Source: Vitis vinifera
Lineage: Eukaryota; Streptophyta; Magnoliopsida; Vitales; Vitaceae
Assembly: GCF_030704535.1 (NCBI RefSeq)
Contig: NC_081819.1
Coordinates: forward strand, 19,068,001-19,132,000
DNA length: 64,000 nt
Direction of reading: 5' to 3'
The first letter of the stretch is position 1; each line of letters starts with the position of its first letter. Below, one piece after another: positions 36,212-47,594 of the stretch. A program made the translations under genes and the position numbers. Below the pieces are notes generated by a model. That model searched no databases. It was given only the letters and a program-made list of their open reading frames with translations, and had not been told where the DNA came from.

Positions 36212-37214
36212 GACAAATATGTTTCTTATGTTAGTTATATTGATGACCTTGTCATTTCTCTTTATTTTTCAGGTTATAAATGAAACTCTTAGGTTGGGAA
36301 ACATCGTCCCCGGAATTTTTAGAGGAGTAACAAAAGATATTGAGATGAAGGGTAAGTTCAAAATAACACTTGGGTGCTACTTAGTTGGCATACTCAAATA
36401 AATTTCTTACTTCATATCCCAAGTCACAATTTTTAAAAGGTAATATTGGTACGTTAAAAAATTGATTAAATATAAAATAACGACTGACGTAAATAAAAAT
36501 AAAATTTTTACATTAGTCAAACAGACATAGAAGTTCCTATTAAATATTTTTTTAAAAAAAAAATAACTTCTCAGTAGTCAATTCAAATAGGAGCTTAAAA
36601 GAGATTAATGTCTGATTCACTCTTATGTATAAACCCACTGTAAATAAAAATTGGCAACAGAAGAGCGTTGATTGAAATTGTGAATTTTGTTTTCCAGGAA
36701 CTACAATTCCAGCAGGATCCACAGTGATGGTGTGTCCATCAGCGGTTCATTTGAATCCTGCTAAGTACAATGACCCACTTGCTTTTGATCCATGGCGATG
36801 GGAGGTACCTGATTTTCTTGCATTTTATTTTCTTTGGAGTTGGATTTTCTCAGTTACTCACTTGGATTCGTTTGATGAACTGAAAAAAAACTGAAAGGGG
36901 CAAGAATTACATGCTGGGTCTAAGAATTTCGTAGCTTTCGGTGGGGGTTCGAGGCTTTGTGCTGGAGCTCACTTCGCCAAGGTTCAAGTCGCTGTTTTCC
37001 TCCATTATTTGGTCACCAAATACAGGTAAACACTTCCATTTCTCTTCAATAATAATACATACTTTGATTTTTTTTTATAGAATTATTTTTTGTCTTTGAA
37101 AATAAATTTACTTTCAGAAAATATTAAAAATATCCTTTAAAAAATGTAATGTACTTGAAACAAACTATTTTCATTTTTGATTTTCCAATTGAAAAGTCAA
37201 ACAATACAAGCTTC

Positions 37215-37218
<4 letters not shown>

Positions 37219-37291
<73 letters not shown>
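37219..37291. repeat. (AT)n microsatellite in copy B intron 8
   Basis: About 36 AT units about 40 bp before the exon 9 acceptor. Copy A has no such run in its matching text. Confidence 0.95.
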
Positions 37292-37292
<1 letters not shown>

Positions 37293-37423
37293 CTTTGTAA
37301 AATCAAATAAATGAATTTTATTGCTTCAGGTGGAAAAAAATTCGTGGAGGGGATATCATTCGAAAGCCTGGTTTGGTGTTTCCAGATGGGCTTCACATCC
37401 AAATCTCAGCAAAATATAAGTGA

Positions 37424-38674
37424 TCAAAACAAGCATTTCGTCCTCAAAGAAGCAATAGACTTATGAATAATGGGGATTAGTATCAATGATCGTTTAATTA
37501 TTAGACAGTTTGTTTCGTGTTTTATATTTTTATTGTAAACGAAAGTTTTATCATCATAATTTATATGTAATATTAAAATTATGAATTAAGGTGTTGTCTA
37601 TTCGAAAAATAAATAAGTCTAGTAAAAATACAAGAATTTTCCAAGTGTTGTAGATGCACTTGGTCAATGTCACAACTTGAAGTCCTCTCCTATTAAAATA
37701 TTATAAATATGAATCTTCGATTAATACTCACCACTAAGGTGAGTAAATTGAGATATTAATTTTGAACTTATGTGAGCCTCAAAAACGCTTTCAAAATGAA
37801 AAGGAAACACACATTCAAGTAAAAAAAGTTATCTCTACTTTTTTTCTAGTTCTCTTAATTCTCATCTATACATTCTTGAGAGTATTTCTATATTTCTCTT
37901 TTTCTTTTTTTATATCTTACATTTCATTTATCTCATTTTATAACACGATATGAGCACAAATTACACTTTAAGGTAATATTTTTATCCTCAATTCAAGATT
38001 ATTAATATATAATAAATGTCGCATATTTATGTTAGTACTTTGTTATATATAGCCATAAGCTATAAGCAAATTGTTTTGCTTGGTCATGGCCATAAGCTAT
38101 GTTCAACAATCCTCATTTAATGTCATCATTGCTAAATGTCACATACAAATTACTATATAATCAAAATCTATGTAAAAACTATTCTAATAGCTAGACACTA
38201 TGTAAAAACTATTCTTATAGTCATAAAATATTTGCAAATTACAACTAAAAGTTACGTGAAAACTACTTTAAAATTTACTTGTAGCAAAAAACTATATAAA
38301 AATAATTTATTATTTTCCTCATAGCCAAAAGCTATGTAAAAAAATAAATTTCGTATATTGCTATAGCCTAAAGGTACATAAGGATCAATTTCATTCCCTC
38401 AAGCAATTATATTGTTATTCCAAGAAGCGAATACAAATCTCTTTTCTTGATTATTAATACTAAGATGGAAGTTGACATAACAAAATAAGTCATACAATAT
38501 CACCAAAAGTAAAACAATATTGAGAATTATTATGAGTATGGTAAGAAAAATAATTAATTACATACCTATTATACACTCAAATATTTGTTAACTTTTACCA
38601 AATATCAATAAAAGTAAAAGAAAAAAGATGAAAATGAATTTTAGTGATAGTAATAAATTAGATTTTACTTACTT

Positions 38675-38676
<2 letters not shown>
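37424..38676. other. 3' flank of CYP87 copy B and AT-rich DNA
   Basis: Around 38050-38340 the word AGCTATGTAAAAACTA or AGCTATAAGC recurs several times at irregular spacing, a worn short tandem repeat. No gene seen. Confidence 0.45.

Positions 38677-38729
<53 letters not shown>
38677..38729. repeat. (AT)n microsatellite
   Basis: About 26 AT units. Confidence 0.95.
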
Positions 38730-38732
<3 letters not shown>

Positions 38733-39245
38733 TTTTTTAGTATTTCTATTGAAAAATTAATCTTCTAACAAATGAAGGGAATATTTTTATTAATTGATGA
38801 TACATCATATGTTTTCATTATATTTATTATTTTTATTTTACCATAAGCTTTTTTCAAATATTATTCATCTATAAAATTATATATGTTATTCAAGGTGAAC
38901 AAAGAAGATGTATGTTCTACGCATTATACAACCGTTCACACAATTCTTTGAGATAAAAGTTTTTTTTTTTTTTAATTTGATATTTGCAATGTTGATATTG
39001 GTACCATATTCAATCATGAAAACATAATTAAAAGCTCTAACAGAGCAAATGTTATACTACCATATGAAAGTAGATTTCATATAAATTATATTTTATATTT
39101 TAGCAAATCTAGAACAAATTTGTTCAATTTTAAAGATACCTATAGAAATGAACATCCTATTGAAATTATGAATGAAGACAATGTAGAATATCGATCTTTG
39201 TATTTCTCCTATTATTTCTAGACAAAAGTATATAGTAGCGACTCA
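38730..39245. other. AT-rich intergenic, nothing recognised
   Basis: No gene or structured repeat. It ends abruptly at the GC-rich minisatellite. Confidence 0.45.
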
Positions 39246-39251
39246 CCAAAG

Positions 39252-39662
39252 GCGCACCAGCGTGCACCAGAGTCGCACCCAAGGCGCACCCGCGGTGCAC
39301 CCGCGGCGCACCCGCGTCGCACCCGCGGCGCACCCGCGTCGCACCCGCGGCGCACCCGCGTCGCACCCGCGGCGCACCCGCGGCGCACCCGCGGCGCACC
39401 CGCGTCGCACCCGCGTCGCACCCGCGTCGCACCCGCGTCGCACCCGCGTCGCACCCGCGTCGCACCCGCGTCGCACCCGCGGCGCACCCGCGTCGCACCC
39501 GCGGCGCACCCGCGTCGCACCCGCGGCGCACCCGCGTCGCACCCGCGGCGCACCCGCGGCGCACCCGCGGCGCACCCGCGGCGCACCCGCGTCGCACCCG
39601 CGTCGCACCCGCGTCGCACCCGCGTCGCACCCGCGGCGCACCCGCGTAGCACCCGCGGCGCC
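39252..39662. repeat. GC-rich 11-bp minisatellite with two unit types
   Basis: More than 30 head-to-tail units of G(G/T)CGCACCCGC, with worn units at each end. Apart from the second base, units are almost invariant. Since 11 is not a multiple of 3 and the unit holds no stop in any phase, several long frames cross the array on both strands. They translate to an 11-residue cycle (for example RRGCDAGATRV) and are artefacts. It is extremely CpG-rich in an AT-rich neighbourhood. It lies between copies B and C. Confidence 0.97.
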
Positions 39663-39815
39663 TTCAGTGGCCCACCGTCTGTGCCTCAACGGCGTCAGAA
39701 ACGACGCCTAGAGCAGCGCCCTGAACCTCGCCAGAGACAGCGCCTTAATGGCGCTGGAGTGACGCCTGAACCGCGCCTCAACAGCGCTGGCTGAAGCGCG
39801 CCCTAACGATGTGTA
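39663..39815. repeat. Degenerate GC-rich extension of the minisatellite
   Basis: Irregular repeats of GCGCC with spacers (GACGCCTAGAGCAGCGCC, GCGCCTTAATGGCGCTGG and similar). Possibly an older or ancestral part of the array, or the GC-rich element in which it grew. Confidence 0.6.
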
Positions 39816-39829
39816 TGTTTTCTTGTAAA

Positions 39830-40700
39830 TTTTAAACAAATTTAAGATATTTTCAATTACTTTTTATAAAATGTTTTGAGCAACAATTGAAAAGATAAAA
39901 AAATATTTAAAAATTTGTGAAATTTTATTCTTGAAAACAATTAAAAACTCTTTTAAAAACTATTTTTAAAAATTATTTTTTGAGAATCCTTTATGAAAAT
40001 ATTATCATCTAAACTTTGTTGATAAAATGTTTTTTAAAATAATTCTGAAAAAAAAATATTTTTTGAGTTGTCTAATATTTTGTAAAACAAAAGTTTTTTA
40101 ACTTGTTTGTTATATTTTTAAATATGTTTTAAAAAATAACTTTTTATATATGATACTCTATTTTTCATATTTGTATAATTATTTTTTCAAATAATCATAA
40201 GAAAATAAGTTAAAATAATTTAAAACAACTAAAGATGTTTTTTAAAAAATACTCAAATTTCTATTTGTGATAATAGAAAATTGATTTATGTTTTCTGATT
40301 GTCAAATTTGTTTTTTAAAGAACATAAATTGTTTTTAAAAACAGATCCTAATATCATGCTTAACAACTATTTTTTAAAAACAATTTTCTATTCTCCATAA
40401 CAAAAAAAAAAATTGAAAAATACGGTTTAACAATGAAAAAATAAAAAATATATTCTTAAAAATAGAAAATAAAGTGTTTTTATAAAATACTTTTTAGTTA
40501 TTTTCATTTTTTTTAGGGTTGTTTTAAAAAATAATTATATAATTATGAAGAATGATTAAAAATAAAATATTATATATAAAAGTTAATTTTAAAACATAAA
40601 AAAAATTAAAAATATTTTAAATTCTCAAATAGATTTTTATTTTATAAACATTATATAATGAATTTTGTTCTCAAAAATTGTTTTTTCAAAAGTATTTTGC
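39830..40700. repeat. AT-rich dispersed repeat remnants
   Basis: 40540-40690 matches 21475-21655 in word order. The rest is AAAATTTTTAAAAA-type low-complexity text like 6705-7420. Confidence 0.4.
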
Positions 40701-40938
40701 AATTGAAGCTTGGATATTTTGAGTAACAATACACTGAGGGGAGATATTCTTTTGGAAAAAAACAGAAGGATATTGAGTGATATTAAAACAATTATTTAAT
40801 ATTAAGGAAGTTGTGAAATTTTTCCAGGATACACAATTCCAAAAGGATGGATTGTAGTGGTTTGTCCATCAGTGCCTCATTTGGATCCTACCAAGTACAA
40901 GGATCCATTTGCTTTCAATCCATGGCGATGGGAGGTAA

Positions 40939-41187
<249 letters not shown>

Positions 41188-41424
41188 TAAATTAAATTCT
41201 TGAATAAAATATAATATTATGTTTTATATTTTTTTAAATTAAAGAAAATATAGATGAAAATGTTAGATGGAACTAATTTGAAACATGGAAATTTGGAATG
41301 ATCAGGTGGACAAATGTCAAAGGAGGGGTGTGGACCCCTCATTTCGGCTCATGCGTTTCCCACTCGATGGCGAGCTCGATTTTTGTTTGAAAATTTGATT
41401 TTTATTGATTAAGAAAAATGACTT

Positions 41425-41498
41425 GGAGTCGCCACTTATTTTTGTTTTATTTTTAAAGGGTAAACAAAATAAGAAAGAAAAACCCTAAGTGTGACTCC
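41425..41498. other. Hairpin near the left end of the 3.3-kb element
   Basis: GGAGTCGCCACTTA at 41425-41438 can pair with TAAGTGTGACTCC at 41486-41498 across a loop of about 47 bases. I recall similar GGAGTCGCCACTTATTTTTG text as common in plant repeats, but cannot name the family. Confidence 0.5.
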
Positions 41499-41949
41499 TT
41501 ATTTTGGAAAAGGTGGTCTGTGAAAAACCGGATCGGGTCCGGGGGTCAGGTTACTTATCAGGAAGGTACGGTATGAACCGTAGCACCCCTCTAAGTCCCT
41601 AAATGGGTCTCTACTAATAAAATGAAGCAATCATGACAATTAATTAAGAGATCAATGAATACCCGAAACTATCATGCACATATGAGAGTCAGTAAAATGC
41701 ATAAAGACTAACCAGATTGGGAATGAGTGCATACCTGGGCAACGAACCATCATGCGCTATCAAGAGAGGAGGGTTAGTACACAATTAAATAATGATCTCA
41801 TGCATGGCAATTAAATCAATCAATCATGAAATCTCATATGTGGGGCCCCCACCAAAGCCCATTATATTTTGCACGAATTAGTCTCACAGATTCCATTATT
41901 CTGGAATTATGAAAATAGCATTCATGCTTATATAAAATCAAGAGAAATC

Positions 41950-43400
41950 GAAGATTATTTGAAACTCGAAGAGAATTAAAACTGTTAGAGAGAAAATTGA
42001 ATTTTTGAAATTTATTTGAAAATTGGAGTATTGAGAATTAAATTTAAGAGTCGGAATTTTAGGATGTCAAACTTGAAAGAAATTAGAATTTTAGAAATCG
42101 GAAATTAAGTTCAGAAATTGGGATTCAAAAAAAAATGTTTAAAAAATGGAATTTTGAAATAAATAAATGGAATAATAATAATAAGGACGAAAATAATGAT
42201 TGAATAAATGAATGAGAATGCTGGAATTTTTGAATTTGGAAATTAGATTTAGAAGTCAGAAATTTTAAAGAATTGTTTAAGATAGAATTTTAAGACAAAT
42301 AAACAAACTATTAGTGATTAATTTAATGTGAATATGGGAATTTTCAGGATTAGGAATTTAATTTGTAAATCTGAAGTTTTAAAGAATTGATTTAAAATGG
42401 AGATAAAATACTAATGATTAAATAAATTAATGAGAATATGAGAATTTTCGGGATTAGGAATTTAATTCGGAAATCAGAAGTTTTAGAGAATTTGATTTAA
42501 AATGGAGTTTTGAAATAAATAATCAAAATAATAATAATTAAATAGATTAATGTGATTTGGAATTAGAAATCAAATTTGAAAGTCGGAAATTTTAATGAAT
42601 TGTTTAAAATTGAATTTTAGAATAAACAAATGAAATAATAATAATAATGAAAATAATAAGGATTAAATAAATAAATATGGAAATTGGAATTCCAGAAATT
42701 AGGAAATTGAGTTCAGAAAACGGGATTTTGAGGAATTGCTAAATAAATAAATAAATAGTAATAATAATAATAATAACAAAAATAATGGTTGAATAAATAC
42801 GTATGGAAATTAGAATTCCGGAAGTTAGGAAATTGAGTTTGGAAATCGGGATTTTGAGCAATTGCTTGATGATAGAATTTCAAATAAATAAATAAAATAA
42901 GGATGATTTAAATAAATTGATGTGAGAATTTAAAATTTCGGAAAGTGGAATTTAAATTTAGAAATTAGAATTTTGAAAGATTATTTTAAAGATTGAATTT
43001 TTAAAAAATGAGCAAATGAATAAATAACGATGATTAAATAAATTAATGTGAGAATTAAAATTTCGGAAAGTGGAATTTAAATTTAGAAATTAGAATTTTA
43101 AAAGATTATTTAAAGGTTGAATTTTAAAAATAAACAAACAAATAAATAAAACAATAATGATTAAACAAAATGATGTGAAAATTAAAATTTCGAAAATTGG
43201 AATTTAAATTTAAAAACGGAATTTTGAAGAGTTATTTAAAGATTGAATTTTAAAATTAAATAAATAGATAATAAAATGATGATAATAGTGATTAAATAAA
43301 TTAGTGTGAAAATCGGAATTTCGAAAATAGGAAATTAAATTCGGAAGTCAAAACTTTGAAGAGTTGTTAAAAGATTGAATTAAAAAAAAATAATAATAAT
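41950..43400. repeat. Degenerate tandem array inside the 3.3-kb element
   Basis: About a dozen units of roughly 90-130 bp, each with variants of GGAATTTCGGAAATTAGGAA, TTAAATTCGGAAATCGG, TTTTGAAGAATTG and an AAATAAATAAT run. The A/T-rich linker varies in length. Confidence 0.7.
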
Positions 43401-44716
43401 AAATGGATGATTAGCATTAATACTAGAAAATAACCCATCAAAGCCCCCTCACGCAATACCATAAGACTAGTTTGACTAAAACAATCATGATAACCTGGTG
43501 ATTCTTCAAGTAAAAAAATAAAAATAAAAAAAACCTAGGAAACTAAAAAGAAAACCACTTGAGTACCCTTCACCTGCTACCCATTTTCCTCCCTTCCACC
43601 CAGCTCCAGCTATCCTTTCTCTGTCGCAGCAACGCTTCAGGAAATCCTCCCCAGAAAAAAAAAAACTCCTCCTGTTCCTCAATCTCTCCTCTCTCCATCT
43701 CTGCTCCCTCTCCTGAAAACCCCCCTCGGCAGCACCTCCCTAATAATCCCCATTATCCAAGCCACCGTACCTCTCTCTCTAACAGAAACTCCCCCCTGAA
43801 GAATGTCTCTCGGCTTGTTTCCCTCTCTGTTCTCAAACTTGATTCTTCCCTCCAACAAAATTCCTCTCTCAAACTAAACTTCTCTTCCCAAAGCCCACAT
43901 AATGAACAAGATCCAAGAATAAAAGCGGCCTCGACAATGAAGAATGCATGAAAACAGAGCACAAAGAGAACAGGCTAAAATATTTTCAGTTAAAGCTTCA
44001 CTTCATGGGTCGACAGTCAGCCTGCTAACTAGGTGGGAAAATCCATGTCAATATGAACAAAACATAATTCTCAAGCATTTTCACAGTGGAATTGAAACAT
44101 AGTGAGGTCATCTTCTAGCGAAACCCAAGAGGAAAGAGAGACAAAAAAAAAAAAAAAAAAACTATAACAATAAATCCACATTCATCCCATAAAATCAATA
44201 GAAATCAAACAATGAAGGTACCCACACTCAAGCCATCAAACAATACCCAGAAGCAGCAGGAAGAGTAATGGATAAATTATGATAATAAGAAAAAGACTAG
44301 AAAACCATGATAAACTTACTTGGAGATCCTCCCTCGTCTTCTCTAAAAACAGCTACGCCTCCCCTCTGTTCTTCTCCTAATGGCTCCCTCTCTGCAGCTG
44401 CCTCCAGAAAGAAAAAAACCGAACCCTTTTTCAACCCCTTTTCTTGCTTTTTAAACCTCCTCACCTTGTCTTCCTCAGCAAGCCATCCTCGGCTCCACTG
44501 CTACACATCCCATCTGCCGCCCAAAAGCCCTGCATCCCCTGCAGCTTCAGAGCCCCCAAACACAGCTCTCCCATCATGTCGAGCCCCGGAAAATAAAACT
44601 TAAAATTCAAAAAAAAGGTCCCTGCTTCCGGGGGTCTACAAGGGGATATAATTCGAAGACCTGGTTTGGTTTTTCCGGATGGATTACACATCCAAATATC
44701 AAAAAGACACAAGTGA

Positions 44717-47400
44717 TTAAAGTATTCAGTTCCAACTTGGACTTTCTATATAGTGTAAAGCTATGATAATGAAAAATAAATGTATATATAATAATCAATA
44801 CGGTTGTTGTGTAAATCTTAATCGCTCTAGGATCAAATGACCTTCACAGCTTTAAAACGTGTCTTCAAAGTTAAGAAAAGTTTATACTTATATAGCGTTA
44901 AGAACTTTTTTCCTATCGTATCTTCAATACTCTTTCAATGTAAAATATTATATTCTTTTTTGCATTCAAGGCTCTCCTTCAAGTGCATTGGTTTCCTAAC
45001 TTACAATCCTTTTGTGCACCTTCAATTCTATCATAATTTCTTCTTATATTGAGAACTTCACTTGCTACTAGGTTTGAAACCTTTAAATCATCTCTTACCT
45101 ACTATTTATGAGAGATTTATTTAAGGTGATTACTTGAAGAGGTTTTGAAGGTCCATTGAAACCTTGGAATTCAAGTGTAAAGAATTTGAAGGCTTTGGCT
45201 ATAAAAGTCTTGAAGACACTAAAACTCTCACTCGGTTAAGAGCTTGAGAAAAGTGGACATAAACAATTTGTCGAGCTACTATAAAAGAATTTGCATATCT
45301 CTTATTGTTATCTCTTTATTTTGTTTTTAATTTGTTCCTCATTTTTCATAAAAATTGTTTTTAATTAATGATTTTAGAAAAAGTTTTAACACCTAATTTA
45401 AACCTCCGATGATTAAAAAAGAAAAAAAAAAACGAGTTAGAATAGAGAAATAACTTATCTATTTTTCCATTTACAATTATTGGTGACATGATATGTCTCT
45501 CTTTTCTTGCCAATAAACAACTTCTAACTTGAAAATAGAATAAAGTAAAATATATAATAACAATAATAATAATAATTAAACTCATGGTGTGGATTGATAA
45601 TATCAATCTATCATGACACAAACCCTCCATCTTACTACTTTTTTGTTATTACATGAGAAATACTTATAGACATTCATGATACATGGTGCATCAATTCATT
45701 ACAATGTTCATGTTTAGTAGTGACTAGTATATATGTACCCTTAAAAGGTAGTATAACATGCTATGCAAATTATTATTTTGACGAGATAATTCTCACATTA
45801 GTAAGGGAAGGAAAGTTGGCTCTAAAAGAACAACATGGAATTTCTTTGAATATTTTTATTATTATATAACCAAATATGAGCTAATGTTTTTGAAAGGTAA
45901 TTAATCAATGACATATCAAATAAATCTAACACACCTAAAGTGTGATAAATTGATATATTCTGGTAAGACAATGAACTAATATAGCATGAAATAAATCTAC
46001 ATGAATAAAACACGGAAGACTTGTTGGCTTATAAAACATTTCCTAAAACAGGAAAGGGCATAAGGGAAGATATATGCATGCAAAAAAACTAGCCCTCTCA
46101 AAGAGGTCATGCATGTGCGAAATAAATAAATAAATAAATAATGAGAATGATTGATTAGTCTATAATTAATTATAAAAATAGCTTTTGAAAATTCACAAGT
46201 TGTCCCTAAAAATGCATAAATTAAACAAATAGTCCCAATAAGAGGCATAAGCACTTGAAAAATAAAAAATATATATCAATAAATTATTTATATATTGGAG
46301 AAAATTTGGATTACAATAATAATATCATTGAAAGTCTATTTTCCTTTGAAATTGTCCTAAACATCATAGGAAACGACGATGATCCCAAACTACAAAGTTT
46401 AGAGAATGGCGATATATAAAAGACTAGCTAAAATTGAAAGAAGCGACTCAAATAACTCAACTTGTTAGCAAAACAAAACGTATTTGGACATGTAGTTCAA
46501 ACCCCCCAAGATGTAAAGTCTATTGGATGTAAACGGATTTAAAATTTAACACCTGAAGACATAAAAACTATTGAATACTAATGGGTTATCATATAAAAGT
46601 ATAATTGAGATAAAACAAAAAGTATAGCATAAGGTTTCCATAGAGACCTTATATAGCTTCAATAATGGCTCAATCATATTCATAATCAACATGATATACC
46701 ATCCTTAAAGGACTTGATATAAATGATTATGAATGAAATAAACAAGTCCCTGGAAGATTTAAAATGTTTGATAATTCCCTAAGAGATTAAAATATCTAAA
46801 GTAATTATACAAACATGTGTTTGATCAAAGTATCATATCTCAATGTAATTGGTATACTTTTATATCTTACGAATTCCATTAATTTGCTAACAAAACATAA
46901 ACCTTCATCTACATAAAGAAATTGAAATCATATCAAACATATGTTGCCATATCTTCTTGGAACAATTGACACGGGCTTAGTAGTTACTAGGACATGCAAA
47001 TGTCGGTTATCTTTTACAAATTTAAAATTTTGCACAAATTTGTCTTCGAAGTCATATCTTCCTTTATTAAATACATTTGTATAATGAAATTTCAAATTTA
47101 TAAGAGTTAGACATATTTAACCAAAACCTTAAAAGGAGACGAATGAAATTAACTTTAATATAAAGATAGCAATAGTATTGTTATCCATAAATTTTCATAA
47201 AAATTATAATATTTTCCTTTGGATGATAATCATTCTTCCGATACACTTCATTAAAACCTTAATAAGAAAAATCTTATTGGAAATTTTTTTAATCTTTAGG
47301 TTTAGTTTATAACAAATTTTATATTATGATCAATAGAAAGAACTTAAAACATTTTTTGTGTCCTAAACCCGTCCAATTTGTGACTTAAGTTGGTCGAGTC
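44717..47400. other. Intergenic region between CYP87 copy C and CSN1
   Basis: AT-rich and without a supportable gene; frames up to about 89 codons are low-complexity. It holds short microsatellites (ATA repeats near 45558-45580, AAAT repeats at 46123-46141). I see no transposon ends. Confidence 0.5.
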
Positions 47401-47594
47401 CGGATCGGGTTGGGGGATCCAACTCGTGCGGGTTGGAGCCCACCTACTAAGACAGAAGCGACGTCGTAGGACCCAAAAGGACATGACTCCCACGTGCCAA
47501 CCCATCTCCCTCCCAATAAGAGCACTGAGAACCAGGCAGTAGCAGAGGACTACTCCAAAGCCCTAACCCTAGCGAAGTGGTTTTGATTCACACC
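47401..47594 (+). promoter_or_regulatory. CSN1 promoter-proximal region with G-box, ACGT box and telo-box-like motif
   Basis: The GC-rich upstream stretch includes GACGTC at 47460-47465, the G-box CACGTG at 47491-47496 and AACCCTA at 47565-47571 close to the start codon. Such motifs are typical of light-responsive and housekeeping plant genes. Function here is inferred from the motifs alone. No TATA box is evident. Confidence 0.45.

Larger units (their letters stand above)
27886..37423 (+). pseudogene. CYP87-family cytochrome P450, copy B: intact nine-exon gene split by a Copia element
   Basis: Exons 27886-28085, 28186-28467 continuing at 34984-35026, 35169-35318, 35718-35966, 36059-36148, 36273-36351, 36698-36804, 36898-37025 and 37330-37423. 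Leaving out the element and one target copy, they sum to 1422 bases, 473 codons plus stop, with every phase matching. This is the usual CYP87 length. Features in order: an N-terminal anchor (about residues 2-17); the PKCKGRLPRGSMGLPIIGET hinge; I-helix FASYETTS; K-helix NETLRL; FDPWRW; and haem loop [13 protein letters not shown]87 enzymes oxidise triterpenes or sterols in the ER; the substrate here is unknown. The insertion adds a stop nine codons downstream, giving a product of about 170 residues. No other defect was found, so alleles without the element should be functional. Confidence 0.94.
41329..44640. mobile_element. 3312-bp LTR-type insertion in CYP87 copy C exon 9 (long solo LTR or non-autonomous element)
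   Basis: Begins TGTGGACCCC and ends GGGGTCTACA; these ends are inverted repeats of each other with TG...CA tips. It is flanked by AGGGG at 41324-41328 and 44641-44645. Removing the element and one AGGGG restores the P450 codons. No gag or pol is visible in any frame, and I see no direct repeat of the ends inside. It is therefore either one very long solo LTR or a domainless element. Interior: a hairpin near the left end, a 1.5-kb degenerate repeat array, then pyrimidine-rich blocks at 43560-43900 and 44320-44580. Confidence 0.85.

Noticed and set aside
39166..39711. Four long overlapping frames (144-154 codons) on both strands across the GC-rich array
   Set aside because: An 11-bp unit without stops in any phase keeps frames open automatically; the peptides are pure 11-residue cycles with no family character.
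43559..43951. 130-codon Ser/Pro-rich frame
   Set aside because: Low-complexity pyrimidine-rich DNA inside the 3.3-kb insertion; no domain and no conserved neighbour.
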